From Apium graveolens (Eukaryota > Streptophyta > Magnoliopsida > Apiales > Apiaceae), in the NCBI RefSeq assembly GCF_009905375.1, contig NC_133647.1, positions 77,056,231-77,120,230 on the forward strand: a stretch of 64,000 bases of DNA, in the 5' to 3' direction. Below the pieces are notes generated by a model, which had not been told where the DNA came from, searched no databases, and was given only the letters and a program-made list of their open reading frames with translations. Position 1 is the stretch's first letter, and the number at the start of each line of letters is the position of its first letter. This document shows, piece by piece, positions 1 to 12,067 of this stretch. Both the position numbers and the translations under genes were made by a program.

Positions 1-2690
1 CAATAGAGTTTGAGGAATGATAGGGAGTTGGGTATGAGGAAACCCTAAAGACTCGTAGTAATAGAAATAGAAAAGTATATGATCGTCAGGATGAGGATGA
101 TTCACCATGAGTTAAAGTTGATGGTTGAAGGCATAAGAGATATATATATTGTACCCCCTTTAAGTTGGAAGGATTCGAGGAAACCTTGAGATAGTTCGAA
201 GGATAAATTATGAGACGCGGATAGACTGAGGAGACAAGAAAGTAAGAAATTAGGAAAATTGGATGAAGGAAGTGACCTTCAAGAATGTGAAGTGTAAGAC
301 CGGTGGCATGATACCCAGAAAGGGAGACGCCAGGTATGAAAGATATCCCGACATTGAGATGACTGTTGAGATAAACAACAAAAGAAAATGAAGATTTATT
401 AAGAAGATGTTCACGTTGAACACGACCAATATCTTCCAGAACATCCATGTTATCATTACCAAATTAGGAAAGAAAAGCGGATAACCATTGTTATCTTTTG
501 GAGGCCATATGGATTGACCTCAATTTGAATAAGGATGCTATTATGAAATTAGGTATAGACTATCGAGGTGGGAATGATGAATAAGATAATCTATCGAATA
601 TATGACTTGATTTATCCATGGAAGGATGCAAGTACCTTTTTAAAGGTGGAATTAAGGATATAACTTCGATAACTTGAGATGAATCCTAGGGGAATGCATA
701 AAGGTTGGCATTCCACCCTTAATAGGGACATCATGAGTTTTGACAGTATGAATTGGAAAGGATCAAGGTAGCAACAACCTTTAAAGATCAGTAGAGAAAA
801 TTTTTAGAAGTACATAGACAATGGTTCTAGTATTAGTAAATGGTATTTTGGTATGCCCTGTATCTAGGGAATACATGAGGAACAATTCAAGGATAACCTT
901 AGAGGTTTTACAAGGAGAAAGGTAATATTCAAAATTCTCAAGAATAGAAATTTTGACAAAGGAAATGTGACGTAATTATAATAATGCCAAGTGGGGCACG
1001 TGTTAAACCACGAGAAAGTATGGATCAAACCAGTAAAGGTCGAAATTGTTCAGGGCAATTAGGACCTAAGATAAAAGATGTCCTTAGTATGATCGAGAGT
1101 CAGTCGTGACAATGATTAACCTCTAAAGACTGAGGCAATAACTTATGGAAAAATGGTGATATTTGTTTTTACTCATCAGATTTTAAGGAAAACATCTTCA
1201 CACAAGCAGTGATTGGAAATGAGGTAGAAAATTTAGTGAAGGTGGTTAAAATGACATTGATTGTAAGGAAATATTACTATCAAGAAAGTCCAAAGAGGTG
1301 GCCGACACTTTAAGTTTAAGAGGACAATTATAGGCGCTCGTGCCAGAGGAATATAGTGATAATGGTTAAGGCCGTGAAGGTTGTATTATGGTGTGGAAGA
1401 TTGACATTCCTTCTGATGACTGTACAATACCCAACCGTAATAATAGTTTGGTAAAAGATTAATTTTTAATCACCGTGAGTGGGCTATCTATCTTAGAGGG
1501 TCATATCTTAAGATAAGCCAGGACCATGTTACAAAAGGACTAAATGAACCTTTGAGCTTCATGTCTCCTAATGAAGACATATGGTTAATAATGGTATTAA
1601 CCTACTATCGTTGCTTTCATTGAAACTCTTCTGCAATTTTATCTGCTTCATGTCATATGTACGTCAGGATCTGGAGTGTTCTTCATGAATCATGGAATGG
1701 TGATTATGTTAACTCCTTAGAAGAATTGGATACGATAGCTATGGACTTTGTATGGTTAGATATTAATATTTCATGGAAAATGAATGACTATAGTAGGTCA
1801 ATGGTGGGCCATAGTAATGCAGGAATGATTCTGCGAGTAATGAGCCGATTACTTACAACCGTAAGAGTTGTATTTGAATGGATGTTGAGAGTGAGTACCA
1901 CTAATCGGGTCGTGGTGGAGTATAAGTTATCATTGATAGACTAATTAAGTGGATTATCTACCTATTGAATACTTATTCCTTCTTATCAATAGAGAGTCGT
2001 ATTACTATACGAGGAAGGTTGCGGTGCAAGCATAGAATTCTAGTAACGATGATGTATAGAATGAGATCCCAGATTCGATTTTCGATGTCGAGGGAGTTTC
2101 AAAGGTGATTGTGTATAAGCTCGAGGAAGAGCATAGGTCCATAGAATGATGGATGAAATAGCAAAAATAATTAAGCATGTGAAATGTGATGCGATAATAC
2201 TTGATATTGATATATATACGTATATGATTTGTTCTCCTATAACAAACCTCTATAGTTCAGAGGTAGATTCCAAGCCAGATATTTTGTGGCAGTATATTGT
2301 ATATATATACAATTCTCTTCAATTCGTTCTTTTCTCTCCTTTTCATTTCATATAAGCTGAGAAGAACAACCCTTCCAGAAGGGGAGGTATTGCCGAATGA
2401 CTATCTATCTGTTTGATAGAAGCCTAGTAGGATACCATCTATTGTTTAATTGCTTGTCAAGTACTAAAGGCTGGTCACCTTCTGTACTAACTATGCGATA
2501 TAACAAGTGTTCATGATCATAGTGATCTCTCAATAAATTCCTTTACTTCTATATGATGGATCAAGCTTTCGAAGATAGAAGCAGCTAGAAAGGAAGTAGT
2601 ATCAGTATGGTGGTATTCTGATTCAAACACGTTCGTGATACTAAGGTTGACGTGGATATTAAAAGGTTATAGAACGTTAACAAGCAATAG
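1..2690 (+). pseudogene. Decayed internal region of a Ty3/gypsy element (upstream of integrase end)
   Basis: This is purine-rich sequence without any long open frame, lying directly upstream of and collinear with the recognisable integrase end at 2691-3510. I read it as the rest of the pol region of the same chromovirus, too mutated to assign domains by eye. Short open stretches (for example 1657-1944) show no motif I recognise. No gag zinc knuckle, protease DTG-type site or RT YVDD box could be found. The assignment is inference from position and composition; it could also contain unrelated nested fragments, for example around 2200-2450 where composition becomes more AT-rich. Confidence 0.45.
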
Positions 2691-3510
2691 TGTAATCAGT
2701 ATAAAATTTGGTACGAAAGGTAGTAACGATTATGAACTAGAAAAGAGTGCGTATTGAGAAGCAAAAGCTGTAGATCTAGATGAGATAATGAGAGTCTGTA
2801 CAATAGACTTGAAAGAATTTGGAATGATCACTTAAACGCGGATTGAATTTTCTTACGATAACAGATCGTATGTCAGTATCGAGATATCGCCTTATGAGAT
2901 CCTTGAGGGAAGACAATGTCGATCTCCCTTATGTTAGGATGAAGTTATAGAGCGCAAGATGCTCGGACCCGCAGTAGTCCAAGGGACCAGGGATATAATA
3001 GATCTAATTAGAGGACGGCTGGTAGTAGCCCAAGATGGACACACGAAGTATGTTGATTTGACACGAAATGACAAAGAGTAGGAAGTAAGGGACCTAGTGT
3101 TGTTATAGGTATTCCTTTGGAAAGGATGGATGTGGTTCAGAAAGAAAGGAAAGCTAAGCCTACGAATTGTTGGACCCTTGGAGGTATTAAGACGTATTGG
3201 GAAGTTAGCATATGAGCTATCCCTACCCCCGAACATGTAGCAAGTTCATAACGGGTTCCACGTATTAATGTTAAGGAAGTGTAATTCGGATGCCAGACAA
3301 ATAGGGGCATATGAGCGCATAGACATGCAACCAGACGTAACCTGTATGGAGCAACCAGGAAGGATTATAGATTGAAAAGGAACAAGTGCTTAGGAAAAAG
3401 GTTATCGTGCTAGTCAGGGTGTTGTGGCAGAACCACAATGTAGGAAAATTGACTTGAGAGTTAGAAGGCGCAATGCTAGAAAAGTACCCCCATTTGTTTT
3501 TCTATCTGAT
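2691..3510 (+). pseudogene. Broken integrase C-terminus and chromodomain of a Tekay-type chromovirus
   Basis: Translated across several stops and frame changes, this stretch follows the end of plant Tekay/Del integrases. Segments resemble IQTLEDMMRVCTIDL-like core sequence near 2770-2820, then RSPLCWDE-like sequence near 2920. From about 3112 to 3360 comes a GPY/F module (KGKLSLRIVGPLEVLRRIGK, followed by AYELSLP) and an HNGFHVLMLRK-like stretch. A chromodomain-like tail (VRVLWQNHN, then ELEGAMLEKYPHLF) lies at about 3405-3500. In the living family integrase inserts the cDNA and the chromodomain binds modified histones. In-frame TAG and TGA codons break the frame within the GPY/F-to-tail stretch, so the copy cannot be functional. 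A polypurine tract and LTR follow immediately. Confidence 0.85.
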
Positions 3511-3528
3511 TCCGGGACAAAATCCTTT

Positions 3529-3542
3529 TAAGGAGGGGAGAC
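3529..3542 (+). other. Polypurine tract of the Tekay-type element
   Basis: The run TTAAGGAGGGGAGAC sits directly before the LTR start at 3543. In LTR retrotransposons this purine run survives RNase H and primes plus-strand DNA synthesis. Its position fixes the orientation of the element and identifies the following repeat as a 3' LTR. Confidence 0.8.
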
Positions 3543-5610
3543 TATAACAACCCCAATTTTTGGAATTTTTGAAACCCTTATGAATAGTATTTTGCTGATT
3601 ATGCTGAATAAGAAAACTTTTTATGCCAGACTATGTAGGGGTTCTTCTATTTTTATTCTGAGATCTTATTAGTACTTTATATGGGATATAAGTGTATGTA
3701 AAGATCGTCAGAATCCAAATCCGAACACTTTAATTTTTCCCGAAAATCCACCAGATACCGAAAGAATTGAGTATAAGGGAACAGGATAAAAAGGATTTAA
3801 ATTCAAGGATTATAAGAGAGGATCATAAAAGGAATATAATGTATTGAGAAAGGGTAAGGAAACCCAAGTAATAAGATCCCGGGTATGATCCCTCAAACGA
3901 TAAACGAAAACGAAAATTAAGCGAACCGTATAACAGATCAGCGGTCATTAGCCAAGTAATTAGAAGCTAATCAAAGAAGTTAGTGAGGATGATGTCATCA
4001 AACCAATAAGAAGAGGACAAGCATGGGAAGATGACATAAGATTGATGACCTAAGCATGACCAAAAAGGAAGGAAGTGTGGTTGATTATTAACCACACAAT
4101 TTTACATGGTTAAAAGGGTAATTAAACAAAACAAAAACCTAGCAAGCAAGAAAAATAAATCACAAACACAAAAACACATCTTGACTTCATTTTTCCAAGA
4201 GAAGCTCTCGGGCCTTTTCCATTTTCAAGAAGAAAAAAACCCAAATCAAAGTTCCAAGCTTCATTAATTAGTGAGGTAATTATCTAAGGTTCCTTATGCA
4301 TAGATATAGCTATCCTATAAGTTTAAGCTTCAAATTCCTTCACAATCTCTTCCTAAAATTCATGGAAGAAGAGGGTGAATAGTGTTTTTCAAGAACTTAA
4401 AATTTTGTTCTTGAGTTTTTGTTTAGATTAAGCTTTCGTAAGGACTTTCAAGGGTGATTCCAAGCTCCTTAGTTACTTTTACTCACCAAGGAAGGTATAA
4501 TCTCATACCCTAGCCCTACTTTTGTATATTTAGAGTTTTTGTGTTTGGAATGGTTCATGAGAAGCTTGATTATTGTGTATTTAGAGATGTGTTGGTTTTG
4601 TGATGTGTTTGGAGTTGTAAATCTTGTTGATTAGTTAAAGAACTTATATAAGCTTTTAGTTCATGATTGGGAAGTATTGTAAATTGGAAATATTGAGTTG
4701 TTGGGGCTGTTGTAGCATTGTATGTATGGAGTTTGGTTGTATGGTTGAATTGTGGTTGATTGGTGGTTGATTTGGAGTAGGATAAAAATTGGTAATCGCG
4801 TAAACATAGCCGTCGTAATGTCCGATTTACTTTAGACTGTTTTTTTCTTAACATCAGGACCCGTGAACTCACTGTTAGGTTTTGACCATTTCCATGATTA
4901 GAGAGTTCATGTTACGAGCTTCGTTTTGATATGTGGTTCGTTTGAATCCGATGTACGGTTTAGGAGAAACGACTGTTTTAAGTAACGGCGTTTGCGAACG
5001 AACCATTACCCCTCGCCTTACTTTGAAACATCGGTTAAGGCCCTTAAATGACTAATTGGAGTATAAAATAATTATGGAAAGTGGATTAGGAAGTTGGTAG
5101 GGTGGTCGCGAAAGAATCGCCTTAAAAACCTTAATGGTTAATTTATTAAAAATGGTGGAGCCGAGGGTACTCGAGCGACTTAAGTGAATCGTTAAGCGCA
5201 AAAGCGAACGTTATGGTCTAATTGGTTAAAATATAGATTCATAAGCGACTTTGGTTTAATTCCAACTTATATGTTGTTTATAGGTTACCAGACTCATCCC
5301 AAGCCATTTATCACCCCCAGTCGCTCAGGCAAGTTTTCTACCCGTTATACTGTTGTTGTGATGTATATATGTATATGCATTATCTTGTGATAGATACATG
5401 TTGGTTAATTAGCAAATCTTGCGATATATTGGAGCATGCTGATATGGTTTATGTGCATGTCTGTTTCATAATCTTGATATCTAATTGTTGATTCAATTGC
5501 TTATAAGTTGCATTATACCTGTGCTAGAGATAAGTAGTAGTTGCGTATACCCTTAGTATAGGGGACCCAAAGGTGAACATATTTCTAAACCGAGAGTCGA
5601 TGTTCCCGAG

Positions 5611-5614
<4 letters not shown>

Positions 5615-5647
<33 letters not shown>
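5615..5647. repeat. (AT)n microsatellite inside the Tekay LTR
   Basis: About 16 uninterrupted AT units. The same position in the other LTR copies (about 58511-58562 and 62326-62357) holds AT runs of different length interrupted by TTT, so the tract evolves independently in each copy. Confidence 0.95.
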
Positions 5648-5650
<3 letters not shown>

Positions 5651-5689
5651 TTCAAAACTATTAATCGAATAAGGTTTATTCGATAGCTT

Positions 5690-5966
5690 TATTTTATTTA
5701 ATGAATATTATTTTGAATATTAATTCGAGGACTTATGATTCTGTTTAGTTTAATTAATGAATATTATTTTGAATATTCATTCGAAGACTTATGACTCCAT
5801 TTAGTTTAATTAATGAATATTATTTTGAATATTCATTCGAGGACTTATGACTCCGTTTAGTTTAATTAGTGAATATTAGTTTGAATATTCATTCGAGGAC
5901 TTAAGACTCTGTTTATTTTATTTAATGAATATTATTTTGAATATTCATTTGAGGACTTATGACTCC
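5690..5966 (+). repeat. Minisatellite of about 56 bp, five units, in the Tekay LTR
   Basis: Five tandem units of the form TTTAATTAATGAATATTATTTTGAATATTCATTCGAGGACTTATGACTCCG, shown here only as a guide to the repeat (key parts: AATGAATATT, a 6-base spacer, AATATTCATT, then CGAGGACTTATGACTCCG). The two 10-base arms are exact reverse complements, so each unit can form a hairpin. The inner LTR copy has four units and the outer copy three. Confidence 0.9.
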
Positions 5967-7896
5967 GCTTATTTATTACATAATATTCTTTATTTTATTA
6001 AAGAATAATGTTTCGATAATCAAACTTATTTTCGATTATTCAAATAAAGATCGTACTTTCGTATAAGTATATCTTTGGTTATTTATTATTCATTTCAAGT
6101 ATGAGTTTTAAAACTTCTACTTCAATTATTTTTATAAAGATTATTCTTTATGGGAATATTATTTAAATAATAATATTCAGATATTTTCTAATATATTGGG
6201 ACTGATTTATTTTATTAAATCAACATTACTCCAAACATTTTTAAAAATGTTTTCGAGTCTTCAAAATGATTTTTAAAGGTTAGGGCGGATCCCAAAACTC
6301 ATTTTTTTATATTTAAGATCTTCCTTTCGAAGGGGATTTAAATACTCGCTCAAAACCTGAAGGATCCGGCTCTGTGGTGTATTTTATATTCGCAACAAGG
6401 TTGCTGTTTTGATAAAAGAGTTTTTGATTACTTACCCAACACTCGGGAAGTAAAATTCTTGGAACAAGTTAATCCATTAACAGGCACCTCCTGGGAAATA
6501 TCAGTGAGTTTTCCTTTCCAACTAGATACGACTTCTTGGTGGAGCCTTATCAACAAGTTTCTACTTGGGGAAGGGGGGACGGGCTTTACGTTTCAGAGTC
6601 ATGGATTTCATCTGAACTAGGAGTGGCGTAAGTGGTCGAGTGGCACCGACCCAGCCTTATTATATTGGCCCAAATGGCCTGGAAGTTCCGCTAAGACGGT
6701 CCATTCCTTAGGAGTCCAGTGTTCGGTTGACAAGTAAATTCGACAGGTTCTCTTCTACATGTAGAAAATGGTGTGGTTGCACTACTGCGACTGATCATCG
6801 TAAGTGGTCTTCCTGGCGTGGCAAACTCCCGTAATGAGTTCATCATCCAGTTGGATATTTCTGCAACACTACCCAGAGCACTTCGATAGAAAGGCTACGG
6901 CTGGGCGATTGTTGAGTGTTGGCAGGGTCGAGTTTTCAAAATGATGTTTCCATCAAATGAAGTATCTCGTAACTTCATTTCTTTTGAATGATATTTCAAA
7001 GATTGATTCTATACAAGTTGTGCCTGGTAGCTTCATATTTGTGATGAACTATTTATACCTTGAACGGTGGTAGTTCAAGTAATATTCGGAAAGGATATAA
7101 GTATATTGGAGTATCTTGTAACTTCATTTTTTCAACTTATATCTAGTAAATGATTATCTTATGCATGACAAAGATTTTCAGAAAAACGTTGAGACAAGGT
7201 TAGATATATGAGATCACCTTGCAACGATATTTTTATACAAGTTATAAACTGAAACTCTATGTATATTATGCATGGAAGAGGATTATAAGATTTTGAAAAG
7301 TATATATACTTATATACTGAATATTTTGCGACTTGGTCGCGTTAAGATATCAAACTTGGTTCATTTCTTCTTGACCAAGACTTTCATGAGTACTATGGGA
7401 ATGCTCATATATTGTTAATTATTATACATATTATTTCGGTGGGCTTGTTGCTCACCCTTGCTTTCTTCTTCATCACACAACAACAAATAGAAAGGATGAA
7501 CAGGACCAAGCTCCCAATTCGCAAGCGGTTAGGAAACATTCCGCAGTTTTCTGGAAGCATTGATGCTGCCGTAGCTGAGGTAGGAACTACCAATAGGCTA
7601 GGCTTCAACTATTGATGAACCAGACTTATGTATATTATGAATTGTAATAATGGCAAGGAATATATAAATTTATTCAGAACCCTTTTAAGGTGTAATGGCT
7701 TTCAACTGTGGAATAAAATGACTTGTGTTATTTTTGGTATTTATCTCTGGGACTATAACGTGTGGTGTGTGTGTGTGTGTATATATTGTGGGGTCACAGT
7801 ACGCAGCAGTTGGTTAATTGTTAAGATTAAGTATTATTAAGGGAAATGGAACTCGTGACGACCTGGATCCCCGACCCCGGATCTGGGGGTGTTATA

Positions 7897-10800
7897 AAAG
7901 TTCTATTTGGCTCACTCATTACAAAAAATAAGGTACCTGTAAGTCTTGGAATCACTCCATTTATGTTGGAGAGATTCGGGACTTAGCCTTATCAAATGCC
8001 TGAGATGAGATCTATAGTAAAAATTAATAGAGTTATGGCTTCGGTACCTATGGAAGCACAAACACATGAACACCAACATGAGTCTTCCCAAACTGAGACC
8101 CTTTCTTCTTTACCAGTAGAAGCTAGGAAACCAATCACTTCATCCTTTCAAAAGGGTAAAGTGAGTAAAAAAAGAAAATAGGCACCTTTGACTATGATAA
8201 ATGAGAGTGGTGAGGATCAAACAGAACCAGAGTTAACCTTGGTCAAGAAACCAAAGAAGGAAAAACAAACTGAGTTGACCGCTCAAGCTACCTCTTCATC
8301 CTCTCAAAAGGATGTAGTTACAAAAGAGGGCATAAAACAGATTCTAGGGGCGTCCTCTCAACAGGGTGTCTCTACTGAAAAGAGCACTCTCCCTAGTGCA
8401 CCCAGTAAAGAGTCTGCACAAACACTTGTACACATTCAAGTGTATGAAAGAAGGAATAAGGATGACACATACATAGAGAGCACATCTTTTGAGGCTCCCT
8501 CATCTATTCAGGGGGAGCTGCCAATACTCAACTCTGAAATTCAAAATTTAACCTCTCAAATTTCTTCTTCATTCAATCAAACACTTGAATCTGATTTTCA
8601 AGTGTTGCCAACACGGTTCAAGAGATTGTGATCACCACTCAGGACCCAAATATAGTTGGTGAGAGGCTACACTCTTGGATAGACCTTGATGACTCCAACA
8701 CAACCACAGGGGTTTCATCAGTTTTTACTGAAGATCCTATGGTGGTTTCAAATGCACCTTCATGTGCAAATCAACCTTCACAGGTTGTAAGGTTTGAGGG
8801 TAGTACTCCTGAGGGGGAGCTATCTAAATCCTCTCCAATTCAATTGGAGGTTCCTCTTGCAGGAACAACTTCCCTCAAAACCCAAGCTGAAATTACACTC
8901 ACAATTGAAGCTAGGAGTTTAATTGCCAATGATCCTGCTATGAGGGACGCAAGTACATCACATTCAAGTGACGGTTGTTTGAAATAAGTACAAGGGTTTG
9001 AGGTAAAGGTACATGATAGTAACCAGTTCAAATCCCCTCCAATTCAATTGGAGGTTCCCACAAGTGGTGAACAACACACTTTCATAACCACATTTCCAAC
9101 TGTGAGTCAAACTGTGGTATCTGTTACAGGTAATGTTACCGGACCTCTACCATCCACCTCAAACCCCACAAATATTCATTCTACATCAAATCCTTCACAA
9201 CCACCATCACATCTTATCTTTTAATGGCTTCAAGATGCCCAAGCTCAACCCATGACAATGATTGACCTCTTGGTTGATCAGCTTTCTGGACTTGCCAACA
9301 TCACACAGCAGCTTCTCGCATCAGACATGTCCAATCAGGACTATCAAACCACATTGTTATCTTATAAAATAGATCTTGAAGAGCAGCAACAAAAGATTTT
9401 GAATGAAGCTGAGCAGGATGAAAATGTGGATGCTTGGCTAAGAAAGGACTTTAACTTGAGCATGGATGAGGTCTTGGCAAGATTTAGGGAAGAGTATGTC
9501 ACTACACTAGGAAGCAATGCCAAGGTCCTCACTCTACAAGAAGTATATAATGCTGTGACAGAAGTCTATAAAGCTCAACTTAAAGATTTTTATCTCATGA
9601 GTAAAGCTCTACAACAGAGTCTGAACAGTCATGAAGATATAATAAGAAGGATGGCGAGGGAGAGACTGAATGATCTTGTCCCTACTCAAGATCAAATCAA
9701 GAACAAATTTCAGACCTTTGCTGATCAAATGGCAAGGTTTGACATGACCACTATGGAGTAAAGCATTAAGAATCTAAAAGAGTCATTTGTTGCTCTCCAT
9801 AAAGTTGTCCAGAATCACATCTCCAGTACTAATGAGACAAGGCTGAAACTGGATCAACTGCATCAGGCTAGGTATACACCTTCAGCTTTGTAAATGGAAG
9901 GAATCAAGCAATCTGTACAAGCTATATTTGGAGCTTTTGTCTCTTCAAGCTCCCAATCACCAGTGTCAACATCTATAAATTTACAAATTTAAGCTCTTCA
10001 ATCTCAAGTCTCCACCTTAAAGTCTTCAAATGATTCATTGACATCTCAGGTTTATCAACTCACAGCTTTGGTATAAAGTCAACAGGATGACATCCAAACA
10101 TTGGTAGACTCCCATAAGAATCAATAAATGCAAAACTCGGTCTCTTTGGGAGCTATCATGGGTGCTCTAAATATTCCATTGCCTGCTCTTCCAGAAGTTG
10201 TTAGGCCTAAAATCCCTACACCTCTTATCTTGCCTACAAACAAGACTAAAGGGGAGATAGAGGCTAGGTTACTGAACATCAAGTTGATGTTGGAATGGAG
10301 TGGCTATTAAAAGCATCTGAGGGACCTAGTCTAAGCAGAGAATTTGATAAATTAATAAAGGCTCTCAGGGCTTCTCTAAACAACAATTTCTTCACATACA
10401 AAAAGGCCTTGGATAAGATAATAAATTTCATAAGGGTGATCTTTGTGACAAGGGACAACTTTCAGGAGAAAAGGATTATTATCAATATAAATGACTCTGG
10501 TGTGGATAGGTATATGCAGGTGTCCCTTAATTATCTCATAACAAGAAGGGCATCTGAATTGGACATTCTGATCAATAAAGTTAATAGAGTGATTCATGAA
10601 GACACTCTCTTGCTCAATGAATTGAAGAAGGCTCAAGTAGCTGCTTTTATAGAATCATACTTATAACCAAGAAAGGGAGTGGTATACATCTGTCCAACCA
10701 CCAAATATTGCAACATTTCCAAATTCCTAAGCAATGTGTCATGGAAAACAAGAAGCTGATTATGACTTTGGAGACAGACTTGAAGACAAAGCAGTACAAG

Positions 10801-12052
10801 ACTGTTGAAGATGAAGACATGATCAAGTTGCCGAGCAGATATCTGAAAAATGCTGAAACCAATTTGCCCAAAACTCAAATCAATACTAATGGTGACTTGG
10901 ATAATGATGAGCAGAAGAAAGATGATCAAAAATCTTCTGGCTCAAATCCAAGTCAACCTTTAAAAGCAACTGGCAGCAAGACAGAAGATAAGAAGAGGGA
11001 TGACAAGAAAAGGGGATATGAAAGAAGAAGGAAGAAGAAGAAAGATGGTGAAGGCTCAAAGAAAAATGTCCTACCAATTCAAATCCAGGAGACTCAAATC
11101 TCTAAACCTAAAAGCTCAAACATGCAACTACCTTTGACCTCTAAGCTTAAGCTTCTGTATAAACAAATTGCAACACCCTACTCAAAATACCAATCACCTC
11201 TAGCCAAACCACTCTGAAGGAAATATCAAACCTACCTTCATTTAAGCCACCAATCAAAGTTCATTACAAGAATATTGGGAGAAAACCAAAGAAGCTACAA
11301 GTTGAAGAAAGGGTTATCTGGAATTGCTTTGATCGGACTGATTTTCTACCATTAAACTGGTGCATTACAGATGATGACTACTTTCATTAATTAGTTGAAG
11401 AAATAGTCAAAGTCTGGGTTGTATCTTATTCAAAATTTAGAATATATTACCAGGATGGTACCTTCACTCTACTTGGCAGTAACTTAATGGATACACTTTC
11501 AACCACATAATTCAAAAGAGTGATTATCTTGATGAAGAACAAGGACACAATTATAAGAGCTTGGAAGGATGTGTTGTGTGTATGGGTGAGAGAAAGGGAT
11601 GAAAGAAATGCAAAAGCAAGGGCTGAAAAGGAAGAAAAAGATAGAGAATATGCAGAAGAAATTGCAAAATTTGAACTAAGGTCAAATGAGATCAAGGTAA
11701 AAGGAATGAGTAGAATTTTAAAGGATAAACATTTTCCCGAATATCAAGATTGGCAGTTTCTCAAGATTCAGAGTTTATTACCTCAATGGATACAAACTAG
11801 ATGATTGGCTCAAATTGGTAGAAGCCTTGAGAGGAACTCAAATTATTGAAGAACTCAATGTACTTATAAATCATAAAGATTTAATCAGGTTGGAACCAAG
11901 AAATGAGGATTTCACCTAGTTTTTGTATTATTGAACTAATGTAATTGCTCATTGTATAAATGTTAAAAACTATCAAATCTATCAATCCTTGTACATTTTA
12001 ATTGTCTTATTATAACTTGGGGTTAGTCTTGTTACCAGACATAAATTTGTGA
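7897..12052 (+). pseudogene. Relic of the post-pol (env-like) ORF of a SIRE-like copia element
   Basis: A series of open pieces in changing frames (7996-8181, 8188-8631, 8628-8987, 9252-9761, 10128-10310, 10295-10666, 10708-11217, 11219-11390, 11520-11804) runs towards a polypurine tract and LTR. The pieces share a Ser/Thr/Gln/Lys-rich linker, then an alpha-helical Glu/Gln-rich part (about 9252-9760, with LSGLANITQQLLASDMSNQD), a very basic Lys-rich stretch (about 10970-11060) and a tail with RERDERNAKARAEKEEKDRE. The layout mirrors the minus-strand env-like ORF at 24805-29370, although the sequences are only loosely alike. In SIRE/Maximus elements an extra ORF follows RNase H; its function is unproven. 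Nothing upstream of 7897 belongs to it because the Tekay LTR interrupts it. The piece is clearly non-functional. Confidence 0.7.
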
Positions 12053-12067
12053 TAAACAGGGGGAGAT
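12053..12067 (+). other. Polypurine tract of the SIRE-like element
   Basis: AAACAGGGGGAGAT directly precedes the LTR start TGTTGTGC. The matching signal of the minus-strand element at 24619-24630 reads ATTGGGGGAGAT in its own orientation, which ties the two elements to one lineage. Confidence 0.8.

Larger units (their letters stand above)
3543..7896 (+). mobile_element. 3' LTR of a Tekay-type chromovirus (4354 bp)
   Basis: Long non-coding repeat that matches two further copies in the window (56471-60751 and the outer copy 55996-64000) over its whole length. The consensus starts TGTAATAACCCCAA and ends GGGGGTGTTACA. Here both ends are mutated (TATAACAACC at the start, GTTATA at the end), each a single transition from the TG...CA termini. 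Internal landmarks shared by all copies are an AT microsatellite, a minisatellite of about 56 bp, a segment with TCCTGGCGTGGCAAACTCCC, and a terminal CGGATCCCCGACCCCGGA block. Small open frames inside it (7412-7615, 7628-7840) are conserved only as DNA and lack protein-like features. The upstream pol remnant makes this the 3' LTR; the 5' LTR lies outside the window. Confidence 0.9.

Noticed and set aside
2934..3236. 100-codon minus-strand frame
   Set aside because: It is the antisense shadow of the integrase GPY/F region, which reads correctly on the plus strand.
4570..4872. 100-codon minus-strand frame in the Tekay LTR
   Set aside because: Thr/Gln-rich translation of LTR DNA; the same region in the other LTR copies has stops.
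7405..7840. Hydrophobic small ORFs (MLIIIHIISVGLLLTLAFFF type) repeated near the end of every Tekay LTR
   Set aside because: They recur because the LTR recurs. Frames are not kept between copies (60316-60501 and 63761-63991 differ by shifts), and the region is the transcribed end of the LTR.
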